A stretch of DNA of 64,000 nt from Mucilaginibacter auburnensis (GTDB lineage Bacteria > Bacteroidota > Bacteroidia > Sphingobacteriales > Sphingobacteriaceae): positions 558,001 through 622,000 of the forward strand of contig NZ_PGFJ01000002.1 in assembly GCF_002797815.1 (NCBI RefSeq), given 5' to 3'. Shown one piece after another: positions 17,316 to 25,666 of the stretch. The notes beneath the pieces are model-generated. The model ran no database searches and had not been told where the DNA came from. It was given only the letters and a program-made list of their open reading frames with translations. Positions within the stretch are counted from its first letter, which is position 1; each line of letters opens with the position of its first letter. Made by a program: the position numbers and the translations under genes.

Positions 17316-17482
17316 GCTAAAGAATATCTTTTTCTACCACAGCCATAACATTTGTAGCGCTTTATAGGTAAAAAAAACAGCAACGATTTTACTAAAAAGC
17401 CACGCGATACACGCGTGTCCATTTCTGTCTTGCACTTCGGGCATGCCGGGTACCTTTTCTTTTCTTTTGCGGGGGTCGTCAT
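17312..17482 (-). CDS. Small zinc-ribbon protein, 56 aa
   Basis: A 56-codon minus-strand frame starts at the ATG at 17482 and ends inside the last codons of the convergent GlcD-like gene (overlap 17312-17315). It encodes two CxxC knuckles, CPKC (Cys14, Cys17) and CYGC (Cys45, Cys48), separated by 27 residues, with Lys/Arg-rich flanks (KEKKRYPACPKC and GCGRKRYSLA). The pattern strongly suggests a structural zinc ribbon. A hydrophobic FLVKSLLFFLPI stretch lies between the knuckles. The function is unknown; RNA or DNA binding is possible. Confidence 0.7.
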   Translation of the reverse strand: MTTPAKEKKRYPACPKCKTEMDTRVSRGFLVKSLLFFLPIKRYKCYGCGRKRYSLA

Positions 17483-17765
17483 AATAAAATCGGGGGGTTT
17501 TTATTACAACCAAAAGTACTAAAAATAAAGGCGTTTACATATTAAATTTCTATTAAAATTTTACTAATAAGTAATTAGTTATAAGATTCTTCATGTAAGA
17601 AAAAAGTCTTATTTATCACAAAATATTATTTCAGTAATGGTATAATTTATGTTTATTTAAGATAAATTAACATAAAAATAATATTTGCAAGGTTTCTAAA
17701 ATCTAACCTGAAAATTTAAAAATGCTCAAACACACTTTACTTTATAGGAAAAGCAATTTTTCTTA
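17483..17765. other. AT-rich intergenic region with no gene seen
   Basis: The 283 bp between the zinc-ribbon start and the Rieske gene are strongly AT-rich. I see no open frame with coding character and no strong hairpin. It must hold the promoter of the leftward zinc-ribbon gene. A TAATATTTG-like sequence occurs near 17680 but with off-consensus spacing. Confidence 0.5.
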
Positions 17766-18104
17766 CTATTTAAACATGTTTTTCAACGTCTCCGTAAACG
17801 AAACCAGGCCAATATAAACGCCATCTTCACGTATTTCAATCGGAAAAGTGTCTATGTAATCATTTTGGCCGGGGTCGCCTTTGCCGGTTTTAATATCATA
17901 AGCGTATCTGTGAAACGGACAAATAATTTTGCCGTCTTTACACCAGCCGCCACTCAGATCAGCCCCTGCATGCGGACAGGTGCTGCTTACCGCGAAGATA
18001 TCTCCACCGTATCCAACAAGACAGATGTTTTTGCCTTTAACCTTGATCCGTTTCATAAAAGGTGGTTTATCTGTAATAGCGTCTGATGCTTTGTACCATT
18101 CCAT
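17766..18104 (-). CDS. Rieske [2Fe-2S] ferredoxin-like protein
   Basis: A 112-residue soluble Rieske-type iron-sulfur protein. Cluster ligands are visible as Cys43-Pro-His45 and Cys62-Pro-Phe-His65, the C-x-H...C-x2-H pattern. It has no signal peptide and no oxygenase domain, matching stand-alone ferredoxins or the small subunit of a nitrite reductase or dioxygenase. Such a protein transfers single electrons to an unknown partner. It lies 2 bp after a lipoprotein gene and is presumably co-transcribed with it. Confidence 0.9.
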   Translation of the reverse strand: MEWYKASDAITDKPPFMKRIKVKGKNICLVGYGGDIFAVSSTCPHAGADLSGGWCKDGKIICPFHRYAYDIKTGKGDPGQNDYIDTFPIEIREDGVYIGLVSFTETLKNMFK

Positions 18105-18106
18105 GC

Positions 18107-18874
18107 CTAAAACTCAACGTTTAAATTCATCACGTTAGGGTCTTGTATCACGTCGTCCATAGTGGCGGATAAGGTAACTTGCTTTCTGTCGGGAGACAAT
18201 ACAGCATTAGGGTTATCCACTTTTTTAACAGGTTGGGCAAAGTTAAGCACAACTTTATAAGGCATATCAATCAACATGGCCTTAGCAGCGGAAAGCGCTG
18301 ACTGCGTTTTCTTTAAAAATGCAGTGAATTTAACCTTGTCAATAATGCGGGTAAATTTGTTAGATGTTACTTTATAAGAATAATAATCTCTACCTGCCGA
18401 CAAGGTGGGCTGCACTCCCATGCCGCCCGACAAACCCTGATGCCCGGCAACCTGGCCGAACTGGGAATCAAGCGACAGGTTAGACAGGTGGTTTAAATAA
18501 TATTGCAGATCTTCAGGATCTTTTGCTAAATGACTGATACTGAATTTGACCTGACTTTTATTTAAATTCATATTAACGTTAAGGTCGCTGTTAATGGCCA
18601 TGGCCGTTTCATTCACACTCAGCCTGCGGCGGGTACTGTCAGACAAGGCATTAAAAAAATTAAGCGTGGTATCTTTCACCAGCCCGAACTGAGGCGTTGC
18701 CTTTAATGAATCTGGCATCAGGTTCATAAAAACAGATACGGCGCGGCTCATGTCAAAATCATAAACCACGTTGCAGGAACCATCATCATTAAAATTGTAA
18801 ACCTCTTCAATATCAACACATGAACTGAAGGCAAGCATTACAAAAAAAAGCAGGACGGTCAGGCGTTTTTTCAT
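18107..18874 (-). CDS. Hypothetical lipoprotein upstream of the Rieske gene
   Basis: A 255-residue protein starting at the ATG at 18874 (a TTG at 18880 would add two residues). The leader KKRLTVLLFFVMLAFSSC ends in a lipobox with Cys near residue 19. The mature part begins VDIEEVYNFNDDGSCNVVYD and has no known catalytic motif. Similar Bacteroidota lipoproteins of unknown role exist. The 2-bp gap to the Rieske gene suggests the pair forms one unit, but no shared function is known. Confidence 0.65.
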   Translation of the reverse strand: MKKRLTVLLFFVMLAFSSCVDIEEVYNFNDDGSCNVVYDFDMSRAVSVFMNLMPDSLKATPQFGLVKDTTLNFFNALSDSTRRRLSVNETAMAINSDLNVNMNLNKSQVKFSISHLAKDPEDLQYYLNHLSNLSLDSQFGQVAGHQGLSGGMGVQPTLSAGRDYYSYKVTSNKFTRIIDKVKFTAFLKKTQSALSAAKAMLIDMPYKVVLNFAQPVKKVDNPNAVLSPDRKQVTLSATMDDVIQDPNVMNLNVEF

Positions 18875-18894
18875 ATCCAATCAAATATAACTTA

Positions 18895-19115
18895 TTGAGG
18901 TGAAAGGATAAAGGATTTATTTAGTTGAAAGGTAAAAGGTTTTAGGGCGAAAGTAAAACAGCTTTTACCTTTAATCTTAAGCATTTCGCCTCAAAATCAG
19001 AAATATCCCCTTTTACCTTTCGTTTTTTACTTCAAAACTTTAAATCATTTCAATATCACCTTTTACCTTTCGCCTTTTACCTTTAACCCTAAAACCTTTT
19101 ACCTTTAACCTCAAA
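18895..19115. repeat. AAAGGTAAAAGG-type repeat cluster before queE
   Basis: This region is made of degenerate ACCTTT/AAAGGT words. Arms at 18924-18947 and 19087-19109 are near-perfect inverted copies. The same word family makes up the element at 58005-58291. It fills most of the divergent promoter region between the lipoprotein and queE. Confidence 0.75.
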
Positions 19116-19119
19116 AACA

Positions 19120-19127
19120 TACCTTTG
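19120..19127 (+). promoter_or_regulatory. Likely -7 box of queE (TACCTTTG)
   Basis: A TAnnTTTG match that ends 6 bp before the queE ATG at 19134. The box overlaps the last repeat words, so the repeat may contribute promoter sequence. Confidence 0.4.
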
Positions 19128-19133
19128 CACGCT

Positions 19134-19757
19134 ATGGCACACCAGGTTCCGGAAGATGGCACATTGCTTCCTTTAATGGAAGAGTTTTATACGATACAGG
19201 GCGAGGGATTTAACACCGGCAAAGCTGCATATTTTATACGTTTAGGCGGCTGCGATGTGGGATGCCATTGGTGCGATGTAAAAGAGAGCTGGAATGCAGA
19301 ACTACACCCCTTAACCTCTTCGGACACGATTGTTGAGCATGCGTCGCAATTTCCTTCAAAAGCGGTTGTAGTTACCGGTGGCGAGCCTTTGATCTATAAC
19401 CTGGATTACCTGACCACGCGTTTACAGCAAAGCGGAATTCAAACGTTTATTGAAACATCTGGTGCTTACCCGCTATCCGGCAGTTGGGATTGGGTGTGTT
19501 TATCGCCCAAAAAATTTAAAGCCCCAATGCAACAGGTGGCTGATGTTGCCAATGAACTAAAGGTGATCATCTTCAATAAGTCGGACTTTGCTTTTGCCGA
19601 AGAAAATGCTTTACGTGTAAAACCAGGCTGCAAACTGTATTTACAGCCGGAGTGGTCGCGTAACAAGGAAATGACGCCACTTATTGTGGAGTATGTTATG
19701 AACAATCCTAAATGGGAAATATCACTTCAAACCCATAAATATCTTAATATCCCTTAA
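19134..19757 (+). CDS. queE: 7-carboxy-7-deazaguanine synthase (QueE)
   Basis: A 207-residue radical SAM enzyme that contracts carboxytetrahydropterin to 7-carboxy-7-deazaguanine for queuosine. The start is the ATG at 19134; a TTG at 19125 would add three residues. The cluster motif Cys40-x3-Cys44-x2-Cys47 (CDVGCHWC) and the N-terminal EEFYTIQGEGFNTGKAAYF match QueE, as does the short length. The deazaguanine partners QueC/QueD/QueF are not in the window. Confidence 0.93.
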   Translation: MAHQVPEDGTLLPLMEEFYTIQGEGFNTGKAAYFIRLGGCDVGCHWCDVKESWNAELHPLTSSDTIVEHASQFPSKAVVVTGGEPLIYNLDYLTTRLQQSGIQTFIETSGAYPLSGSWDWVCLSPKKFKAPMQQVADVANELKVIIFNKSDFAFAEENALRVKPGCKLYLQPEWSRNKEMTPLIVEYVMNNPKWEISLQTHKYLNIP

Positions 19758-19798
19758 TTGTTGTAACTTAGGTTAACAACAGTCGTATTAGTTAAGGG

Positions 19799-21700
19799 TT
19801 GAAAAAAGCTGCATCAATATTCTTGCTCCTGTTTGTTGCGTACTTCAGCTATGCACAGCAAAACTATTCTACGCGCAATAGAACCGCTATTAAGTATTTT
19901 GTTGAGGGCAACCACAATTTAGACAACCTTGCTTATGATGAAGCCATTGCCAATCTGCGTAAAGCTATAGAGGCAGATGCGCAATTTGCTGAAGCGCATG
20001 CTTTATTAGCCGATATTATGCGGCAGCGGCGGTTTGATCCGCTTAGCGTAATTGATGAGTACAAAAAGGTTTTGGCCATTAATCCTGATTTTAACAGGGC
20101 TATTTACATCAATTTGGCTGAACTGGAGGTTGGCCAGGCTAAATATCAGGAAGCTCTTCAATATCTGGAAAAATACCTTACTTACCCGGGCATACAACCC
20201 AAAGACAAATTAAGAGCTGAAAAACTGATAAAAGATTGCCGGTTTAGCATTAACGCTTTAAGCCGCCCTGTGGCATTTAACCCAATCAACGTTGGCAAGG
20301 CTATTAACACCCCTGCTGATGAGTATTCGCCGGTTATAACTGCTGATGAGAAAACCATAATTTTTACCCGCCAGATCAACGCTAACGAGGATTTTTACCA
20401 AAGCAATAAAATTGACACCAACTGGCAAAAGGCCTCTTACCTGAGCGAGCGTATCAATACACCCAACTTTAACGAAGGCTCTGAATCTATTTCTCCCGAT
20501 GGCAAGTATCTGTTCTTTACCGGATGTAATCGGCCTGATGGTATGGGGCGTTGCGATATTTATGTAGTGCTGAAAAAAGGCAATGATTGGGACAAACCTT
20601 TTAATCTGGGCGCACCGATCAATACTTCAGGCTGGGAGTCTCAGCCATCCATCAGTTCAGACGGGCGCACGCTTTACTTTGTAAGTAACCGTGCCGGCGG
20701 CTATGGCGGCTACGATATATGGAAGTCAACGTTAACCAATAAAGGTTGGGGCACACCGGAAAATTTGGGACCTACAGTAAATACGCCCTACAACGAGCAA
20801 TCGCCCTTTATACATCCGGATGACAGCACTCTTTATTTTTGCTCAGACGGATGGCCGGGCATGGGTGGGCAAGATCTGTTTGTAAGCAGGTTAGATAATA
20901 ACGGCAAGTGGCAGGAACCGGAAAATCTGGGCTATCCAATCAATTCAAACGGTAACGAAACTGGCTTAAGTTTAACTGCGCGCGGAGATTTTGCCTTTTT
21001 TTCGTCAAACAAATTAAATGGAGCAGGTGGTTTTGACATCTACAGCTTCAAAATGCCTCCAAACTTCAAGCCGAAGCCTGTTACTTATGTTAAAGGAATT
21101 GTATTCGACGCAAAAAACAAAAAGCCGTTGGAGTCGCAGGTTGAAATTATTGCCTTGCGGGATAGTAAGCCCGTTTATCAAAATTACAGTTCAGAAACAG
21201 ACGGTGACTTTTTAGCTACCTTAACTTCTGATAAAAATTACGGCCTTAATATATCCCGAAAGGGATATCTGTTTTATTCAGAAAACTTTTCGTTAGTGGG
21301 CTATAAATCTGATAAGCCATTTAATATACAGGTACCGCTGCAACCAATTGAGATAGGCAGTAAGGTAATATTAAAAAACATTTTCTTTGATACCAACAAA
21401 TACGACCTGAAACCCGAATCGCGCGGGGAGCTACAGGAAATGGTTAATTTCTTAGCTTATAACCCAACTGTAAAAGTCGAAATATCAGGCCATACAGATA
21501 ACGTTGGCAACGACGCATTGAATCAAACCCTCTCAGAGAATAGGGCTAAATCGGTTTACCAATTCCTCATTAGTAGTAAAGTAGATGCTTCACGCCTAGA
21601 GTATAAAGGCTACGGCAAAACACAACCGGTTGCTACCAACGAAAGTGAGGAAGGCCGCAGCCAAAACCGTCGGACAGAATTTAAAATTATCGGGAAGTAA
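19799..21700 (+). CDS. TPR / beta-propeller / OmpA-family envelope protein (PorE-like architecture)
   Basis: A 633-residue secreted protein starting with TTG at 19799 (KKAASIFLLLFVAYFSYA leader, cleavage before QQN). In order it has TPR-like repeats (residues about 30-140), PD40/WD40-like propeller blades (about 165-420, with repeated DGRTLYFVSNR- and GGYDIW-type words), a carboxypeptidase-regulatory-like domain (about 430-510) and a C-terminal OmpA peptidoglycan-binding domain (HTDNVGNDALNQTLSENRA). This order is that of PorE, a type IX secretion protein that contacts peptidoglycan. PorE is a lipoprotein while this leader has no lipobox, so it may be a paralogue. Confidence 0.85.
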   Translation: MKKAASIFLLLFVAYFSYAQQNYSTRNRTAIKYFVEGNHNLDNLAYDEAIANLRKAIEADAQFAEAHALLADIMRQRRFDPLSVIDEYKKVLAINPDFNRAIYINLAELEVGQAKYQEALQYLEKYLTYPGIQPKDKLRAEKLIKDCRFSINALSRPVAFNPINVGKAINTPADEYSPVITADEKTIIFTRQINANEDFYQSNKIDTNWQKASYLSERINTPNFNEGSESISPDGKYLFFTGCNRPDGMGRCDIYVVLKKGNDWDKPFNLGAPINTSGWESQPSISSDGRTLYFVSNRAGGYGGYDIWKSTLTNKGWGTPENLGPTVNTPYNEQSPFIHPDDSTLYFCSDGWPGMGGQDLFVSRLDNNGKWQEPENLGYPINSNGNETGLSLTARGDFAFFSSNKLNGAGGFDIYSFKMPPNFKPKPVTYVKGIVFDAKNKKPLESQVEIIALRDSKPVYQNYSSETDGDFLATLTSDKNYGLNISRKGYLFYSENFSLVGYKSDKPFNIQVPLQPIEIGSKVILKNIFFDTNKYDLKPESRGELQEMVNFLAYNPTVKVEISGHTDNVGNDALNQTLSENRAKSVYQFLISSKVDASRLEYKGYGKTQPVATNESEEGRSQNRRTEFKIIGK

Positions 21701-21703
21701 ATT

Positions 21704-22522
21704 TCATTTAGGGAAAGTAAATTTGCCCCAAAAATCCATAGAAGGTGTTAATTGCTGCGTATTATATTCAGCATTTACCGGGTTATCAGCATTACCAGCA
21801 GGATTTACACGCTTTGGTGTACCTCTTCCTCCCCTACTTGCAGAAGCTACGCTTGTTCCGGCAGGCACAGCAATAACTTCGGTTGTTATTAAATTTCGTT
21901 CAAGGAATGTCTTAATATACAAACCATTTACTTTAATATTAAAAGCCCATGGAGTTTGTTGAACACCATCAAAGCCAATAAGCTTTAGTGGGATACACTC
22001 TTCATAAATTAACTCACCGTCAGCGTTAAAACTTATTGCCGCTTGTATATTGTGATTGTTTTTTTGAGAAGGTATGTATTCAGGTAGCTGATCAAAACCA
22101 TGTAGACGGATCTGCCTCATACCTGAGTTTTTAACTCTTTCCATCAGGCCTGCTGTCTCCAAATTTTTAAAATCACTTAAGTCATTACCATCCGGTGAGG
22201 GGAAAGTTGTACTAAAAGTAGCTTTTTTTTTACCTTTAGGATCTAAGCTAAATGTTAAACCTGCGCCTAAAATATTTTGTTGCTTTTTTTTGTCCTTAGT
22301 TTTTAAAACAAGGTACAAGTTGCTGGTATCAGATGATATTAAGTACGAAAGCTGAGATTTATCGTTTTGGATTTCCTCGTAACCTTGCCATTCAGTCGCG
22401 ATTCCATCTATTTTAACTCCTGATGGTGCGTACTTTGCAATTACATCCTGTGCATGTAGTCCAGACACGACGAAAGAACAAATTAATAAGGCGACGTAGC
22501 TGTGATAAGATAGTTTGTACAT
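21704..22522 (-). CDS. Secreted protein with CBM9/DOMON-like sequence
   Basis: A 272-residue protein with a signal peptide (cleavage near SGLHA-QD). The segment APSGVKIDGIATEWQGYEE and the following beta-rich stretch resemble the family-9 carbohydrate-binding or DOMON-like fold, where IDGxxxEW is the common opening. The C-terminal third is Gly/Asn-rich and low complexity. It is convergent with the OmpA-family gene (3 bp apart) and lies downstream of the carrier-protein operon on the same strand after a 131-bp gap. No function is assigned. Confidence 0.6.
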   Translation of the reverse strand: MYKLSYHSYVALLICSFVVSGLHAQDVIAKYAPSGVKIDGIATEWQGYEEIQNDKSQLSYLISSDTSNLYLVLKTKDKKKQQNILGAGLTFSLDPKGKKKATFSTTFPSPDGNDLSDFKNLETAGLMERVKNSGMRQIRLHGFDQLPEYIPSQKNNHNIQAAISFNADGELIYEECIPLKLIGFDGVQQTPWAFNIKVNGLYIKTFLERNLITTEVIAVPAGTSVASASRGGRGTPKRVNPAGNADNPVNAEYNTQQLTPSMDFWGKFTFPK

Positions 22523-22653
22523 TGGTTTGATAATTGATATTTAAAAATAGCCAATCAAAAGCCAACTTCCATACATTACAATACAGAATAAAATCGCAAA
22601 CGATTAAGTAATGTGTAAGATAACCTTTTTCCAAATTATCTTAATCAAAAGTT

Positions 22654-22911
22654 TTAGGCGTGTTTGTTTAATTTCTCGGCAATTACGTCAATGCAATTAC
22701 CAACATTGTACATTTTTTCGGCGGCATCAAAATCTATCTCAATGTCGTATTGAGCTTCGGCATCAATTATTATATCAACCAGATTGGCAGAATTTATTTT
22801 AAGATCTTTTATCAGATCGGTTTCTTCCGTTATTCCATCCACCATCGCTTTGTCTTCCGTATACGGAGTTAACACTTTCTTTAATTCATTCAGAATTTCT
22901 TTTCTGTCCAT
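22654..22911 (-). CDS. Acyl carrier protein (DAR cluster, left arm)
   Basis: An 85-residue acyl carrier protein. The phosphopantetheine site is Ser41 in LKINSANLVD, an unusual variant of the DSL motif, followed by the acidic helix DIIIDAEAQYDIEID. It would hold growing acyl chains for the ketosynthase encoded just upstream. Its ATG overlaps the stop of that gene as TGATG (22909-22913), implying coupled translation. The non-standard residues around the serine suggest a dedicated carrier rather than the general fatty acid one. Confidence 0.92.
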   Translation of the reverse strand: MDRKEILNELKKVLTPYTEDKAMVDGITEETDLIKDLKINSANLVDIIIDAEAQYDIEIDFDAAEKMYNVGNCIDVIAEKLNKHA

Positions 22912-24182
22912 CAGTTAAATTTTGATAATATTAAGCAGGCATTTACATCGCCAAATCCAAAGTTAGCTTTCGCTATTACGTCAATCTGCGTGTTTACCTT
23001 AGTTACCGGCAAATTGTTTGCACCAATTGCATCTAAAATTTCCGGCATCGGATCTTCCAGGTTCAAATTTGGATGCGCAAAGTTATACTTTAACTGCAAA
23101 ACTGCAGCAACAGTTTCAATTGAACCTGCAGCACTCAATGAATGCCCTACCATTGACTTAAGCGAATTAACCAGCGGGAAGTTATCTCCGCTCCTGCCTA
23201 AGGCTTGTATCCAGTTCTGTATCTCCCATTTATCGGCCATGGTAGCAGTTAAATGCCCACAAACCAGATCAATATCATCCGCGCTTATGCCGGAGTCTGT
23301 AATGGCCTCCCGGATGCATCTTATCACCCCTTCTGATGATGGCGCTGTCATGGTACCGCCGTTACGCTGCCCGCCCGAGTTGGTTGAACCACCCAACACC
23401 TCTCCATAAATTTTAGCGCCACGTGCCAGAGCATATTCCATCTCTTCCAACATTAGAGCACCTGCACCCGAGCCGGGAACAAAGCCACCTGCCGAAGCGC
23501 TCATGGGGCGCGACGCGCGCTCAGCCTGATCATTGTATTTGCGTGATAGCACGCGCATGGAGTCGAAGCCGCCAAAAACATACCTGTCAACAAACTCGCA
23601 ACTACCTACCAACATACGTTTGGCCATGCCGTATTTAATATACTCATAACCCATAATTATGGATTGCGTGCCGGTAGCACAGGCGGCCGAGTTATTGATT
23701 ACTTTGTTACCTAAACCTAACCTACCTGATATATAAGCCGTAACACCGCTATTCATGATCTGCTCAACTACGCGCGAGCCTAACTTTTTTGATTCGTGAG
23801 CATCAACGCGGTAGATGGCGTTTTTTATAACATCAGTATCGGCAACGCTGCTGCCAAAAACACAGCCGGTATCTAAAAGTACTTGTTCACTTACAATTTC
23901 ATTACCGGCGTCTGTCCAGGCATCTAAAGCGGCCTTTATACCGAATGCGATGCCCTTGCCTTTTAATCCGTATAAGCTGGTTTCGCTTATGTAATTGCGC
24001 AAATCTTCCCATTCAAACTCCGGAAAACCTCCTACCTGGCAATTAAATTTCAGGTCTTCGTATTCCGGATAGTGTTTTATACCCGATACACCATTTTGTA
24101 TGGCTTGCAGAAAATCAGGAATATTATTTCCGTTTGGCGCTACAACACCCAAACCCGTAATTACAACACGACGATCACTCAT
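22911..24182 (-). CDS. Beta-ketoacyl-ACP synthase, FabF-like (DAR cluster)
   Basis: A 423-residue KAS I/II-type condensing enzyme. The nucleophile lies in NNSAACATGTQS, one active-site histidine in CGHLTATMADK (HGTGT replaced by HLTAT) and the other in SMVGHSLSAAG, so the Cys-His-His triad is intact. It would extend an ACP-bound chain by two carbons. It overlaps the dehydratase upstream (ATGA) and the carrier protein downstream (TGATG), forming a tightly coupled SDR, dehydratase, KS, ACP operon. Sequence style resembles ketosynthases of dialkylresorcinol/flexirubin clusters more than housekeeping FabF. Confidence 0.92.
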   Translation of the reverse strand: MSDRRVVITGLGVVAPNGNNIPDFLQAIQNGVSGIKHYPEYEDLKFNCQVGGFPEFEWEDLRNYISETSLYGLKGKGIAFGIKAALDAWTDAGNEIVSEQVLLDTGCVFGSSVADTDVIKNAIYRVDAHESKKLGSRVVEQIMNSGVTAYISGRLGLGNKVINNSAACATGTQSIIMGYEYIKYGMAKRMLVGSCEFVDRYVFGGFDSMRVLSRKYNDQAERASRPMSASAGGFVPGSGAGALMLEEMEYALARGAKIYGEVLGGSTNSGGQRNGGTMTAPSSEGVIRCIREAITDSGISADDIDLVCGHLTATMADKWEIQNWIQALGRSGDNFPLVNSLKSMVGHSLSAAGSIETVAAVLQLKYNFAHPNLNLEDPMPEILDAIGANNLPVTKVNTQIDVIAKANFGFGDVNACLILSKFN

Positions 24183-24649
24183 TTACTATTAACTGCAGCA
24201 TTTTTAATAACCCCTGAAAATACACCTTTTGCTATCAATTCCGAATTTGCATCGTGCATTTCTACTGTACATTTCAATTTTCCGAACCGGAAATACTGTT
24301 TTTTTGATTTTACGATCACTTTTTCGCCGGGTAAAACCATTTTAAAAAAATCAACATTGGTTGACGTAAGCAGCGGAAACGAGTCCTCATGCATTTCAAA
24401 GCCCTCGTGTTCTTTTATATCGCCCAACATCAGGTGTATACCCAATACTACCAACCCTATCTGCGCCATTATCTCTGTAATAATAACGCCAGGCGTTACG
24501 GGGTTACCCGGAAAGTGATCTTCATAAAAAAACGACTCCGGCTTTAACGTGTATTCACCAATAACACCATCATCGTTCAATGATGTAATATCATCAACAA
24601 ACAAGAAAGACGATTTGTAAGGAAGATAGTTTAATATGTTGTTAGTCAT
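24179..24649 (-). CDS. Hotdog-fold beta-hydroxyacyl-ACP dehydratase, FabZ-like
   Basis: A 156-residue hotdog protein with the FabZ catalytic layout: His45 in EDHFPGNPVTPG and Glu59 in ITEIMAQIG, 14 residues apart. It would dehydrate 3-hydroxyacyl-ACP to the trans-2-enoyl form. It overlaps the ketosynthase start by 4 bp. The C-terminal half (FKMVLPGEKVIVKSKKQYF) matches the second hotdog strand set. It is a dedicated copy inside the polyketide-type operon. Confidence 0.88.
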   Translation of the reverse strand: MTNNILNYLPYKSSFLFVDDITSLNDDGVIGEYTLKPESFFYEDHFPGNPVTPGVIITEIMAQIGLVVLGIHLMLGDIKEHEGFEMHEDSFPLLTSTNVDFFKMVLPGEKVIVKSKKQYFRFGKLKCTVEMHDANSELIAKGVFSGVIKNAAVNSK

Positions 24650-24755
24650 TTGTCAGTGGTCATTTGTCATTAGTATAGAAAATAGTCATTGTTTTATTAT
24701 TGATTATTAGACCTTGACTACGAATGACTAATGACCAATGCCTGATGACTACCTA
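24646..24755. repeat. GTCATTAG-type repeats in inverted arrangement
   Basis: Words such as GTCATTTGTCAT and GACTAATGACCAATG occur on both sides of an AT-rich centre, forming an imperfect inverted repeat in the gap between the SDR and dehydratase genes. The same word family occurs at 822-867. Confidence 0.6.
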
Positions 24756-25546
24756 CAATGTTCTCCCCCGTCTACATGTATAACCGATCCGTTTATCCAT
24801 GCTGCTTCATCTGTGCAAAGCAGGTATATAACATTTGCAACGTCATCGGGTTTTGTTAATCTTTTAAAAGGATTACGCTGTGTAGCGCCCTCAATAAGGC
24901 GGTCGCTTTCGGGTATCCGTTTTAACGATGGTGTAGCTGTAACGCCCGCCTGTATTAAATTGGTTTTCAGTCCGTAAGGAGCCAATTCAACAGCCATGTA
25001 GGTATTTAAACTTTCTAATGATGCTTTGGCTATTGATACGGCAGCATACCCATCCCAATACTTATGGGAGCCCTCACTGGTTAAACCAATAACGCGGGCA
25101 TCGGCGCAAAAAACTTCAGCGGTTAACAGATCACGCGCCCAATCCAGCATACTGGTTGCCATGGCGTAAGTAGTCAACTGGATATCATCAACAGATAATA
25201 ACCCACCATCATCGCCAGCCAGGGGTTTTAAGTTACCGCGGGCTATGGAGTGCAGCAGCAATCTTACTTTATTTTTTTTGCCGGCAACAAAAGCAGATAT
25301 GAAATTATTGCGAACTGTTTCATCAAGCGCATTAATATTATGCGCTTCAATTTCCACATTATTTGTAGTTGCTATATCAGTCAGTTTTTGCTTAACAATT
25401 TTATCTGATGCACCCATTTCGCGGTACAGCACAGCCACGTTCATGCCATGGCTGGCTAGTTTCTCGGCGGTGGCAAAACCGAAGCCGCTTGAGCCCCCCA
25501 AAATAACCGTCCATAAACCCGAAAACTGCTTAGTATTGTTCTGCAC
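24749..25546 (-). CDS. FabI-type SDR reductase (enoyl/keto-ACP reductase)
   Basis: A 265-residue short-chain dehydrogenase. The cofactor loop is ILGGSSGFGFA near the N-terminus, and the catalytic motif is Y-x6-K (YAAVSIAK), which marks the FabI/FabL enoyl-ACP reductase branch rather than the Y-x3-K keto reductases. The C-terminus INGSVIHVDGGEH fits. The start is GTG at 25546, directly after an in-frame stop. It is the first gene of the left arm, followed after 99 bp of repeats by the dehydratase. It most likely saturates the acyl chain in this cluster. Confidence 0.85.
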   Translation of the reverse strand: MQNNTKQFSGLWTVILGGSSGFGFATAEKLASHGMNVAVLYREMGASDKIVKQKLTDIATTNNVEIEAHNINALDETVRNNFISAFVAGKKNKVRLLLHSIARGNLKPLAGDDGGLLSVDDIQLTTYAMATSMLDWARDLLTAEVFCADARVIGLTSEGSHKYWDGYAAVSIAKASLESLNTYMAVELAPYGLKTNLIQAGVTATPSLKRIPESDRLIEGATQRNPFKRLTKPDDVANVIYLLCTDEAAWINGSVIHVDGGEHCR

Positions 25547-25639
25547 TTAAACCTAGTTAAAAATAAACCGTCTAAAATAAGCTTAATCCTGATATTTTCG
25601 TCAAAACCGGCGGATATTAGGCTGCCTTGCATAAATAGT

Positions 25640-25647
25640 TATATTTG
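25640..25647 (+). promoter_or_regulatory. Candidate promoter box of the darA-darB operon (TATATTTG)
   Basis: An exact TAnnTTTG match 19 bp before the ATG at 25667, in the 120-bp divergent region between the two arms of the cluster. No matching -33 TTG was found at standard spacing. Confidence 0.4.
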
Positions 25648-25666
25648 CTCACCTTATAGTTGTAAA

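Noticed and set aside
19125..19133. TTG start for queE
   Set aside because: It overlaps the TACCTTTG promoter box, and the ATG at 19134 gives the standard N-terminus.
22990..23409. 139-codon plus-strand frame within the ketosynthase gene
   Set aside because: It lies wholly opposite the conserved KS domain and has no family resemblance.
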